Shown: positions 25,964 to 38,685 of the stretch, piece after piece | How the letters are laid out: every line of letters begins with the position of its first letter | How positions within the stretch are numbered: position 1 is the first letter of the stretch | NCBI GenBank assembly: GCA_012295275.1 | Contig: CM022666.1 | Span: forward strand, 14,561,434-14,625,433 | DNA length: 64,000 bases | Origin: Chrysomallon squamiferum | Lineage: Eukaryota > Mollusca > Gastropoda > Neomphalida > Peltospiridae | Reading direction: 5' to 3' | Program-made: the position numbers and the translations under genes | The notes under the pieces: generated by a model | Told to the model about the DNA's origin: nothing | Seen by the model: only the letters and a program-made list of their open reading frames with translations | Database searches by the model: none

Positions 25964-26000
25964 CAAATCAATATCAGCAATAATGATTTTAATTTTACAG
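24627..26000 (+). other. Gene 1 first intron
   Basis: Begins GTAAGA and ends TTTTACAG. It holds a poly-A/(AAAT)n tract near 25577-25660 and an (AAT)n tract at 25907-25960, about 40 nt before the acceptor. No other gene was seen. Inverted equivalents lie at 33069-34377 (gene 2) and 54365-55744 (gene 3). Confidence 0.65.
25907..25960. repeat. (AAT)n next to the exon 2 acceptor
   Basis: The same position in genes 2 and 3 holds (ATT)n as read on the plus strand (33105-33150 and 54404-54515), with different lengths. Confidence 0.95.
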
Positions 26001-26039
26001 TGGGATCAACACACTCATAAACAGAGACTCTGTTGTACG

Positions 26040-27156
26040 ATGGCTGAAAAAGCGGTTGTACCACTTTTAGAGCTAAAAGAAGAGTTTGCTACTTGTAATA
26101 AATGTGAGGAATCGTTTGATGAGGAAGATAAATGTCCACGTATACTGCCGTGTTATCACACTTTCTGTAGAAAGTGTCTCTTTGATATCTGGAACAATTC
26201 ACAACATGGACTTGAATGTCCTAGTTGTAGAAAGAAGTGGCCTGTTAACAACTCCATAGAACAGTCGTTTGAGCGAAACCGAATTCTAAGTAATTTAGTG
26301 GAGTATCTGAACATGAAGAACAAGCCTGAACAGTTATTGTGTCAATTCTGTGAAAAACGATCTAAAGCAACACACTGGTGCCAGGATTGTGACAAGTATT
26401 TTTGTGATGAATGTTTACGGATTCACAAGCAAATTCCAGTCCTAAAGCGACATAAAATGATTCCTTTAACAGAGCTGTGTCAGATGACTGCAGATGAATA
26501 TTTTCTTCAGCAGAAAGAGTTGTGTAAAGTTCATGACAATATGAAACTTGATCTGTTTTGTAAACAGTGCTGGTCAGCTCTCTGTTCTTCTTGTGTTCAT
26601 GTTTCTCACAGAGATCACGACATCTGTAACCTTGACGACATTCACGAAGAGAAGAAACATTTCATCACAACAGAATTAAACAAGTTACAAGCCTCAAAAG
26701 ACGTTTCAGAACAACATAGCATAAAACTGAAGCAAGAAAACACAACACTGGATACACACGAAGCACCTCTCTTGAAAACAATTGATGACTCGTATGACAC
26801 AGTTATAGGAAAATTATCGGAGAAAAAGGAGCAGATGAAACAAGATGTTGTTTCCAATATAGCCAAACAGAAAGCTGTGCGAGATGAACAGATAAAAGTG
26901 ATTGCCGAGTCACAAAGTGAAAAGAACGATCACGTTCTGTACTGTCAACAGGCGATGCAGTTTGCAAGAGGTGGAGAGTTTCTACAGATGTGTGAATCTC
27001 TAGAACAAAGGATTCAGTCTCTAACTGAAAGTCTACAGCTGGTTGATGTTCCCATGCAGCAAATCACCTTGGACGACACGTTTGATGAAGTCAACAAAGT
27101 GTTGGAGAGAAGTGTTACTTTGTATGATGGCATAATTTTCAAGGAGGACGATACAG
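26040..27156 (+). CDS. TRIM gene 1, exon 2: RING, B-boxes, coiled coil
   Basis: First coding exon of a 611-codon TRIM protein, joined as 26040-27156, 28428-28505, 28833-29473. The exon itself starts at 26001 after TTTTACAG. The ATG at 26040 (MAEKAVVPLL) is preferred to one at 25983, which lies in the intron. A C3HC4 RING spans C19-C63 (CNKC, CYHTFC, CPSC). A first B-box spans about C101-H138 and a second C162-H193, followed by a predicted coiled coil over roughly residues 200-350. TRIM proteins are usually RING-type E3 ubiquitin ligases that dimerise through the coiled coil. The exon ends in ACAG with donor GTATGA, phase 1. Oddly, the CxIC isoleucine that normally contacts the E2 is lysine (K21), while genes 2 and 3 keep CSIC. 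No closer orthologue is assigned. Confidence 0.93.
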
Positions 27157-28343
27157 GTATGAATTTTAATGCTAATGATAATAATAAATGTGAAGGTAGG
27201 GAAACTGCTGGATGTGACCGAAACGAATTCGTTTTGTTTGGTAGTTAATATTTTCCTTCAGATTATTTTGATTAAAAAAATATATATGTATTGTTAGTGA
27301 ACACCGGAACATGAAATTTTGTTTTTGGTATTTCCTCGCAACATCATGTATAATACATCTATTTTTAGCCTGACATTGCAAACGCTTATGTTTCAGCCGC
27401 CAAAAACGCAATGACGTTAGATAATGTGTTAGAAGAAGTTCACTGAAAATATTCCGGTCTGTTTATTCAATGTACTGGTTACTTATTAAACGGTCTGAAA
27501 GGAAACAGTTCAAACTGTCATACCGACATGATAACAAAATTCAACCGGTGCGCATGCGTGATATACACTGAGTCGTTGACTAATGCGGCAATATTCTCGT
27601 GATGAAAGTAGAAATATAGTTGTTCTATGAACTTTTTCTACAAATATCTTTGAAATTATAAAACAGGGCTGCATCGTGAATGTCAAATGAGATGAATAAC
27701 GGACACCTACCAGTAAAAGAATGCTACTAAATGTAAGAGATATAAATACGATCTTTAATAATAACTGTAACCAGTTTCCTAATGTGTTATACTGCTTTAA
27801 TGCATAATTGTGGAAAAGAAAACAAGAGTTTGGTTTTTTCTCCAAACAATTTTTGATTAATATTAGTTAGATGTTGATCGGCATCGCATAAATTTTATTT
27901 TGTGTATAAAACAATTTCGAGGTACATACATAGCTTTACACTGATTACAACGTTAATTTGAGACTATACAGCAACTGAATAATAAAAAGGTAAGTTATTA
28001 TTACGGTTACTACGGTAGATTTTATTTCTACGTAAGCTGACCTACTTATAACATCGAGTCGCGTGTCTTGTCTGGTTCGAGCACATTTTGAAAAGCGAAC
28101 ATCGAGGCGTTATTTTTCATTGTTAACAGGTTCACAAATTTTGAATGAATTTATAGATTTTGTATAGATAAGTAGATAAAGTGTTTTCAGTTTAATTAGG
28201 TAGTTAATATTTTAATAGTTCTGTCATTCAGTATTTTTATTTTTCACACTTCTATTCCTAATTTGTAAAGTAATAAAATGTTATACTACTAATTTTTCAT
28301 TTTGTAAAGACATTACTAGTATTACTTCTGATTTTACAGTTGT

Positions 28344-28420
<77 letters not shown>

Positions 28421-28427
28421 TTTACAG
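27157..28427 (+). other. Gene 1 second intron
   Basis: Begins GTATGA and ends TTTACAG. It is gene-free and homologous to the equivalent introns of genes 2 and 3. The last ~75 nt are (AAT)n, leaving almost no polypyrimidine tract before the acceptor. Confidence 0.8.
28348..28421. repeat. (AAT)n abutting the linker-exon acceptor
   Basis: The tract runs to within about six bases of the AG. Genes 2 (30737-30858) and 3 (50970-51090) have the same arrangement with longer tracts. Confidence 0.95.
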
Positions 28428-28505
28428 AATCACCTGAAACAAGAAAACTTCTGTGTTTAAAACCTGAACCTGACAGTGACAGAGGAATCTACAGAGAAGT
28501 TTCAT
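28428..28505 (+). CDS. TRIM gene 1, exon 3: 78-nt linker
   Basis: A 78-nt exon coding for about 26 residues (ESPETRKLLCLKPEPD and on), between the coiled coil and the SPRY domain. The acceptor is TTTACAG and the donor GTAAGTAAC. Both junctions are phase 1, so skipping it would keep the frame. It is conserved and open in gene 2 (30722-30645) and decayed in gene 3. No domain was recognised; it is probably a flexible linker. Confidence 0.8.
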
Positions 28506-28832
28506 GTAAGTAACAACTTTTTTATTTATTTACTTCTAAATATAACAATGATGATAAAAATACATGATGATAATGTTGATAAAGACAACAATAATAATAA
28601 CAATAAATAATCTTTAAAAAAAAAAAAATTATCAGTTGTGTATATTGAAAGTAAACAACATTATAATAAAATTTAAATGTAGAAAGAAATTATTTTAATA
28701 AAACATTTTATTTATTTACTTTCATTTTTTAAGTGTAAAAACACAAGTTTTAAAATTGTATTTGATTGTTAACAATTGTATAAAGTGACAGTGTAAAAGT
28801 GAAATATTTAACAACATATTTTATTTTCACAG

Positions 28833-29473
28833 TGACTCCAATGAAGTTTTCAGAAAAAACACTAAATTGGAAGAGATGTTGTATTAATGAAAACAAGGAA
28901 TTAGTTAACAAAAGATCTGTAGAAGAAAACCAAAATGAAGACAGGATGAAAGTTATGAGAGGAGTAACAGGTGACATAAGTTTTACAGAAAACAAATGTT
29001 ACATTTGGGAAAGTAAAATAACCTGTCACATTTTAGAAAGTGCAAAACTGAATATAGTAGCAGCTCAGATTGGAGTCTGTGAGGAGAGACATTGTGATGA
29101 GGAAATTGATAAAAATAAACATGCTTGGTGTGTTAGTTTTATCAGCTGTAAAAATCACAACAAAATGTGTTTTTATGTTCATTCCTGTGGTGAAGGTAAG
29201 TGTCATAGTCCAGTGTGTGACTATAAAACAAACACACTAGTCCACACATCACTTACACTAGTACTAGACAGAGAAAACAAAAAACTGCACATAATAAACA
29301 CAGACACTAACACACTTGTACACACACTGACTGATGTTGACGTGTCACAACCGTTGATACCTGTGTTTGCTGTTTACAGTTCACCTAGTTTTGATGTGAA
29401 AGTGAAAATTTTACCTGATTTATCAAAGAATTCCACTTTGCTCAAACTGATCTCTTCTTTAATCTGCCCATAA
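28833..29473 (+). CDS. TRIM gene 1, exon 4: SPRY-like domain
   Basis: The terminal coding exon, opened by the acceptor TTTTCACAG, continues the phase-1 frame and codes for residues 399-611, ending LISSLICP then stop. A SPRY-like (B30.2 C-terminal half) fold is suggested by CYIWESKIT, the LTLVLDRENKKLHIIN strand pair and the QPLIPVFAVYSS strand near the end. SPRY domains in TRIM proteins bind targets. The middle is cysteine-rich (WCVSFISCK, CFYVHSC, CHSPVC), which is unusual for SPRY. Compared with gene 3 it differs at about 36 of 212 residues, with differences bunched in likely loops. Confidence 0.85.
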
Positions 29474-29586
29474 AGTAAAATTATTTAACAAAACAGTAAT
29501 TACTTTAAAAACAAACAACAAAAGTAAATTTGTAAAGTAAATAACTGTCTGTCTGTCTGTTATTGTTTATCTCTGTACTATATTTA

Positions 29587-29592
29587 AATAAA
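29587..29592 (+). terminator. Candidate polyadenylation signal for gene 1
   Basis: AATAAA lies 114 nt after the stop codon. The equivalent signal for gene 3 is at 49889-49894 on the other strand. Confidence 0.45.
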
Positions 29593-29638
29593 CTAAATAT
29601 AAATATTCTCAGTGACAAACACAGGCTATCAGTGTCAT

Positions 29639-29640
<2 letters not shown>

Positions 29641-29676
<36 letters not shown>

Positions 29677-29735
29677 ACACACATACACATATTTATACAC
29701 ACATATAGATGCACACACAGACATACAGATGTACA
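29641..29735. repeat. (CA)n microsatellite after gene 1
   Basis: A CA tract with AT and AG interruptions in the 3' flank. The 3' flank is otherwise gene-free to the gap, and about 29820-29985 matches the 3' flank of gene 3 (inverted, 49560-49710). Confidence 0.9.
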
Positions 29736-30368
29736 CACACACACATGGACTATTACACTTACTATCTAAATTATTTGTAAAAGTAATAAATTTAGTAAAT
29801 TTTCAGTTTTAAATCTCATTAGAAGTAATCCTCAGTCTACAGTGTCTCTCTACACCTCCACTCCATGTTGACTATCTAGTCTACTTTGTTAATTAGTTAA
29901 CTCTTTATGTGCTGTGTACCTGTGTTTTTGTGAAGAGTAAATTAACTGTTTGAACACATTACACTGTATTACAATACACGTGTAACAGGTAAATGTTTCA
30001 CTTTATATTTCTGATTTAAACTGAAATGAAGTTTTTATTTTAAACACTTAAACTGTGATTTCATTTAAATAATGAGTGAAATGAGACTAGAATTTACATA
30101 GTTTTTTATTAGAATGAATTGCTGATCTCATATTTCATATATTTATTGTTACTGCAGTAAATTATGACAATAGTAATGTTTTGTGAAATCTGTGGATATT
30201 GTGCAATGTGACATTACTGAATTTTGTGCTTTATTTAACAGAAGAAATTTCAAAAAAAAAAATTGTTGAATTTTTTTTTATTTAATGCTTTTTAATTTGA
30301 TGTCAGAATTATTGACTGATTTAAAAAAAAAAAAATAATAAAAATGTGATATTCTAAAAACTGATTTT

Positions 30369-30568
30369 NNNNNNNNNNNNNNNNNNNNNNNNNNNNNNNN
30401 NNNNNNNNNNNNNNNNNNNNNNNNNNNNNNNNNNNNNNNNNNNNNNNNNNNNNNNNNNNNNNNNNNNNNNNNNNNNNNNNNNNNNNNNNNNNNNNNNNNN
30501 NNNNNNNNNNNNNNNNNNNNNNNNNNNNNNNNNNNNNNNNNNNNNNNNNNNNNNNNNNNNNNNNNNNN
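30369..30568. other. Assembly gap (200 N)
   Basis: Exactly 200 N. A round size suggests a placeholder. Gene 2 enters it in the intron just after its linker exon, so its SPRY exon is probably inside the unsequenced part. Confidence 0.98.
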
Positions 30569-30644
30569 CTTATCAATACTGTCATCATGTATTTTTATCA
30601 TCATTATTATATTTAGAAGTAAATAAATAAAAATTGTTACTTAC

Positions 30645-30722
30645 ATGAAACTTCTCTGTGGATTCCTCTGTGACTGACAGGTTCAGGTTTTAAACACAGA
30701 AGTTTTGTTGTTTCAGGTGAAT
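30645..30722 (-). CDS. TRIM gene 2, exon 3: 78-nt linker
   Basis: Same length, splice sites and phase as in gene 1, with a few residue changes (DSPETTKLLCLKPEPVSHRG). The frame is open. The next intron begins GTAAGTAAC and enters the assembly gap after about 75 nt. Confidence 0.75.
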
Positions 30723-30736
30723 CTGTAAATATTATT

Positions 30737-30739
30737 GTA

Positions 30740-30773
<34 letters not shown>

Positions 30774-30858
30774 ATTATTATTATTAATTTATTATTATTA
30801 TTATTGTTGTTAATATTATTATTATTATTATTATTAATTTATTATTATTATTATTATA
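30737..30858. repeat. (ATT)n in gene 2 second intron
   Basis: A long interrupted ATT tract (AAT on the coding strand) next to the linker-exon acceptor. Confidence 0.95.
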
Positions 30859-31912
30859 ACAACTGTAAAATCAGAAGTAATACTAGTACTGTCTTTACAA
30901 GGAAAAATTAGTAGTAACACTTTTTATTACTTTACAAATTAGGAATAGAAGTGTGAAAAATAAAAATACTGAATGATAGAACTATTAAAATATTAATTAC
31001 CTAATTAAACTGAAAACACGTTATCTACTTTTCCATAAAAAATCTATAAATTCCTTCAAAATTTGTAGAAATAAAATCTACCGTAGTAACCGTAATAATA
31101 ACTTACTTTTCATTATTCAGTTGCTGTATATTTTCAAATTAACGTTGTAATCAGTGTAAAGCTATGCATGTACCTTGAAATTGTTTTTATACAAAAAAAA
31201 AAATTTTATGCGATGCCGATCAGCATCTAACTAATATTAATCAAAAATTGTTTGGAGTAAAAACCAAACTGTTGTTTTTCTTTTCCACAATTATTTATTA
31301 TGTGTTTCATTTGCTACTGTATTGAAGCCAAAGTTGTATAACACATTAGGAAACCTGTAACAGTTATTATTAAAGATCGTATTTATATCTCTTACATTGA
31401 GTAATATTCTTTTACTGGTAGATGTTCACCATAGGACATTCACTATGCAGACCTGTTTTATAATTTCAAAGTTATTTGTAGGCAATGTTCATAGAACAAC
31501 TATATTTCCGACTCAGTGTATATCAACGCATGCGCACCGGTTGAATTTTGTTATCATGTCGGTATGACAGTTTGAACTGTTTTCTTTCAGACCGTTTAAT
31601 AAGTAACCAGTACATTGAATAAATAGACCGGAATATTTTCAGTGAACTTGTTCTAACACATTATCTAACGAAATTGCTTTTTTGGCGGCTGTAACATAAG
31701 CGTTTGCAGTGTCAGGCTAAAAATAGATGTATTACACATGATGTTGCGGGTAAATACCAAAAATCAAAACGTTCACTAACAACATATATCTTTTTAATAA
31801 AAATAATCTGCAGGAAAATATTATCTACAAAAGAAAACGAATTCGTTTGTGTGAGATATAATAGCTTCCCTACCTTCACACTTATTATTATCATTATCAT
31901 TAAAGTTCATAC

Positions 31913-33029
31913 CTGTATCTTCCTCCTTGAAAATTATGCCATCATACAAAGTAACACTTCTCTCGAACACTTTGTTGACTTCATCAAACGTGTCGTCCAA
32001 GGTGATTTGCTGCATGGGAACATCAACCAGCTGTAGACTTTCAGTTAGAGACTGAATCCTTTGTTCTAGAGATTCACACATCTGCAGAAACTCTCCACCT
32101 CGTGCAAACTGCATCGCCTGTTGACAGTACAGAACATGATCGTTCTTTTCACTTTGTGACTCGGCAATCACTTTTATCTGTTCATCTCGCACAGCTTTCT
32201 GTTTGGCTATATTGGAAGCAACATCTTGTTTCATCTGATCCTTTCTCTCTGATAATTTTGCTATGACTGTATCGTACGAATCATCAATTGTTTTCAAGAG
32301 TTGTGCTTCGTGTGTATCCAGTGTTGTATTTTCTTGCTTCAGTTTTATGCTGTGTAGTTCTGAAACGTCTTTTGAGGCTTGTAACTTGTTTAATTCTGTT
32401 GTGATGAAATGTTTCTTCTCTTCGTGAATGTCGTCAAGGTTACAGATGTCGTGATCTCTGTGAGAAACATGAACACAAGAAGAACAGAGAGCTGACCAAC
32501 ACTGTTTACAAAACAGATCAAGTTTCATATTGTCATGAAATTTACACAACTCTTTCTGCTGAAGAAAATATTCATCTGCAGTCATCTGACACAGCTCTGT
32601 TAAAGGAATCATTTTATGTCGCTTTAGGACTGGAATTTGCTTGTGAATCCGTAAACATTCATCACAAAAGTACTTGTCACAATCCTGGCACCAGTGTGTT
32701 GCTTTAGACTGTTTTTCACAGAATTGACACAATAACTGTTCAGGCTTCTTCTTCATGTTCAAATACTCCACTAAATTACTTAAAATTCTGTTTCGCTCAA
32801 ACGACTCTTCTATGGAATTGTTAACAGGCCACGTTTTTCTACAACTAGGACATTCAAGTCCATGTTGTGAATTGTTCCAGATATCAAAGAGACACTTTGT
32901 ACAGAAAGTGTGATAACACGGCAGTATACGTGGACATTTATCTTCCTCATCAAACGATTCCTCACATATACTACAAGTAGCAAACTCTTCTTTTAGCTCT
33001 AAAAGTGGTACAACCGCTTTTTCAGCCAT
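31913..33029 (-). CDS. TRIM gene 2, exon 2: RING, B-boxes, coiled coil
   Basis: A 1117-nt coding exon of the same length as gene 1, from ATG at 33029 to donor GTATGA. The exon begins at 33068 after TTTTACAG. The RING carries the standard CSIC and CPSC pairs with isoleucine at the E2-contact position. Both B-boxes are intact (CQFC with CDEC; CKFH with CSSC). It differs from gene 1 at about 16 of 372 residues. It joins the linker at 30722-30645; the SPRY exon lies beyond the gap, so the protein is incomplete here. Activity as an E3 ubiquitin ligase is expected from the family, not shown. Confidence 0.92.
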
Positions 33030-33104
33030 CTTACAACAGAGTGTCTGTTTATGAGTGTGTTGATCCCACTGTAAAATTAAAATCATTATTGCTCATATTG
33101 ATTT

Positions 33105-33105
33105 G

Positions 33106-33150
<45 letters not shown>
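33105..33150. repeat. (ATT)n in gene 2 first intron
   Basis: Counterpart of the AAT tract at 25907-25960, next to the exon 2 acceptor. Confidence 0.95.
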
Positions 33151-33153
<3 letters not shown>

Positions 33154-34377
33154 ATTTACTGAGGAAACATTTAAAAACTGAAGAAACCGATTTGCTTTTA
33201 TAATTAGCACTGATTCCTTTGGTGGATAACAATAACAGTAAGAATAAGAGATAAAGAAATAAATGGACTAACAACAATATCAACGATAACGATGAGAAAA
33301 GAAAATTAAGTATCGTATTTCTGAAAAATAGTTATAGCTTTACTACATCATAAAAACTTGTCTTTTATTCCATATTTGTATTTTCTTATTTATATATTTA
33401 TTAATTTATTTATTTTCTTCTTCTTATTATTATTATTATTATTTTTTTTTTTTTCGAATTATATGAATTTCACAAAACTTTAAATTTATGATTCGTTTGT
33501 CTAGTATGTAAGACCTAATTAATATTTTCTTTTATATCCACGAGTTTGATGAATCAAACAATATTTTCACAGTTAACAAATTTCGAACGCTTATGAGGTG
33601 AAAATCAGAACTTCCTTCTTCGTTATCATAACACCAAGTAAAGAAAAAAGTTAGATAAAGAAAAGAACAAAGAAAATCATTACAACAATTTGATAAGGAG
33701 TAAAACAATTTCGACTCGACGGACACAAATATGGAGCGTGTTCAATCACAGATCAAAGACAAAACTGTGAGACAGGTCGCGAGATCGCCCCTCATTACAC
33801 GAAGAATCAGACTTTATCTCTTTACGGGTTTATGAAAGAACTATGTATTTTCGTGTTTATGGGAAAGCGCATATAAAATATATATTACTGCTAGTAAGAG
33901 TAGTTTTTGTTGTAACGACAGCTACTTTATTTTCTTACTTGAATAAAAACAGCTTAACAGAAATCTGTGTAAGTTTACAAAATTGAATTAATGTGACGCA
34001 TGACAATAACAATAATAACAACAAATTTTACAACAACAATAATAATAACAATGATTTCAATAACAACTAAAACAACAATACCAATAACATCACTACTGCT
34101 AGTAGTAATAGTAGAAACAATAATATAACAATAAGAACTTTATTTTATCTGTGGAAGACGTATATAAAACTTAGCTTATTTCTGATAGTAGATTTTACAG
34201 TAAGGACAACGACTTTCATTTGTTACATCACTAAACACAATATAACAGAAATCAGAGTAAATCTACAAACCTGCATTAATATGGTGCTAATAATAAAGTA
34301 AAATCATCGTCATGTTTAACAACTGCTACAACTACAACAGCCACAATAATAATATAAAGAAAAAAAACTGATCTTAC

Positions 34378-34510
34378 CTAAGTCAAGATTCAGTGTTGTT
34401 TTAAGATAAAGTTGACAGTTATTTTCTTTTAAGCTTCAACTCAGATTCGATCCTTCGTCCTTTTTATATCAAGCCTGCACAAATAGTCCCGAACTGCAGA
34501 TACCTCAAAT
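34378..34510 (-). promoter_or_regulatory. Gene 2 core promoter and first exon
   Basis: The TATAAAAA box on the minus strand is at 34468-34461. The first exon ends at 34378 before donor GTAAGA. Sequence and spacing follow the gene 1 promoter closely. Confidence 0.6.
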
Positions 34511-35849
34511 CTCCTTATATGGCTTGATTTAACCACTGCGGTAATATTACTACGCCGTGGAACGACTGTCTTTTAAAGAGGGTCGTAACAACCTTTTGGA
34601 GAGAGGAGACCAGACATTTATGCAGTGTTTTGGGGTAAGGCCAAGATATCAAATGTATCAGACACAGACACAAACACACACACACACACACACAAAATCT
34701 CTCGCGGGTCGGATGTGGCCCGCGGACCAAAGTCTTCCGACCCTTTTTCATCATATACCTCCCTTGCTATAAAGACGTGTCTTTACCTGTGTTTGTGTGT
34801 AACCAATGATCACTGCTTATTTGAATTGTGAAACTTGAGTGAGTCATCGTAGACTGAACTTTGTCACTTCTAGACAGAGCCGCATTATGAAATTTCAAGT
34901 CGTGTATACTGTTGTTGGTTTTAGTCAGGACATTATTTTATTTTCTCTTTTTTTCTTTTTTTTTTTTTCTTTCCTTATTCTTTCCTACTTTTCATATTTA
35001 TGTTTATTCATTCATTCTAATTTGTTATTTATTCATTTTTATTTATTTATTTATTTATTTATTTACTTTTACACCTCACTTAAAATTTCAAAGTTTTAAT
35101 ATAAAAATACTAAAAATATTAGCTGTGTGCTTGTGACTTCCTTAAAATTTTTGTGCCGCCACAAACAAACAATAAATTAATATTTTAATTAATTAATATA
35201 TACACATAAATAAATACATAAATAGGTACATTTATAGAAATATACAAAAAATAGATAAATACATACATATATAAACACACAAACAAATACTAATATTAAA
35301 AAATTTAATATGTTGATTTCTCCTTTTTTGATTATTAAACAGACACTGAAGTCTTGATTGTTTTCTTCTTTAGTTTAACATGCATGGGTCAAACGAATAT
35401 TTGTTTATGATGTAACCATGGCGATGATCTTTCCTCTTGACTTTGATGTAAGTATAGTCATACTTCGATTAACCACGAAGAAACATAAATTATAACGTTT
35501 CTTTCAGTCAAACGAGATTTACATAGGTTAAACAACATATAAAACTAAATTTTAAAATTTGTTTGCACTGTTAATCTAAGAAGAATGTTTCAAAATTATC
35601 TCAGACACACATGTACATACACAAACATCGACATAAACTTGTTTTATTTTCTTTGTGATGTTAAAGATTAGTTATATTGTGGTTTAACTGTATTTTAAAA
35701 TAAACAATCACATTAAAATTAATAACGAGTATGTCTCTTCAAAATTAATACTGGTATTTTAATATATCAGTTTCGTTAAACATATGACATTATTGTTCAT
35801 ACGTTACTTAATTTGTAGCATTAAAAATAATAAAATTATGAAAGAACTG

Positions 35850-36285
35850 AACACCTCAGATGAGATGTGATTATTTGCACGTATTGTTTATAACAACTGT
35901 ACATAGCAACTACCTACACAAACTGTTTCATGTCTTACGTATTGTCAAATATGTCAGCTTTAAAACAGATCAACGCAATGAACTGATTTCAATGAAATTA
36001 AAACGAAAAATAATGTCTGTTGGATGAGTTGAAAATATTTATCATTTTTTAAACGCTGAATAAAAAAGATAAAAGGCGTGAATCCTACAGTAGATCTATA
36101 GCTTGTATTACTTGTTTCTGTACAGCTAATTTGTGTCATACAACAGATTTTAAACGACTGTTGTCTATATTATGTGGTCGCATATTCAGTCTTCATATAC
36201 ATTTATTGTGTTTGGCTGTGTCAAATCATTCACTGATACCGCGGGAGTAATAACGTCAAGACGAACGTATTTGATGTAGCACAAG
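35850..36285 (+). repeat. R1 core repeat, representative copy
   Basis: A ~440-nt core running from CACCTCAGATGAGATG to about GTATTTGATGTAGC. Other plus copies are at about 37372-37771, 40525-40920, 41332-41702, 44340-44735, 57076-57505, 58398-58795, 59198-59560 and 62431-62828. Copies lacking the first edge are at 42285-42655 and 60127-60495. Minus copies are at 3244-3690 and 22686-23118. Shorter pieces are at 15640-15800, 17315-17665, 38400-38580, 43430-43575 and 61255-61425. Conserved islands include TTTATAGCAACCGTACATAG and TGCACTGACACGTGGGAAAG. No transposon hallmark, long frame or RNA gene was recognised. Confidence 0.75.
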
Positions 36286-36689
36286 ATGAAAAACAAAATA
36301 AAAATTAAGTGAGCGAAAGAAAAAATAACAAATTAATTTTGATTAAATAAGACCTAAACTTCGGCTGTTTCTTGAACTCAAATAGGTAAGAAAAATTTAA
36401 TTTAAGAAACAATTCTATGATACTTAACTATGAAAAATAAACAAATAAAGAAAGAAAGAAATAAAGAAAGAAAATAAAATAAAATAAAAATGTATTACCC
36501 GTGATAATCAAAGAACAGTTTCGTATATTCTTTAATTAATTTATTAAAGCAATTCTGACTATAATATTCAGTGGATTTTGATTAAATCTAAATATAAACG
36601 ATGTATTAATAAAAAATGTTATTGATATTTTGATATGATAAATGTTAGGTGTAATGTTTTCCTATACCTTTGTTTGACACAACCGAACT

Positions 36690-38685
<1,996 letters not shown>

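Noticed and set aside
25983-26039. Upstream ATG adding 19 residues to gene 1
   Set aside because: It lies before the TTTTACAG acceptor at 26000, so it is intronic. The ATG at 26040 follows the acceptor and begins the conserved MAEKAVVPL.
27157-27248. Read-through of the RING exon to a stop at 27246
   Set aside because: A consensus donor at 27157, matching phase and conserved downstream exons favour splicing. A truncated isoform ending here is possible but unsupported.
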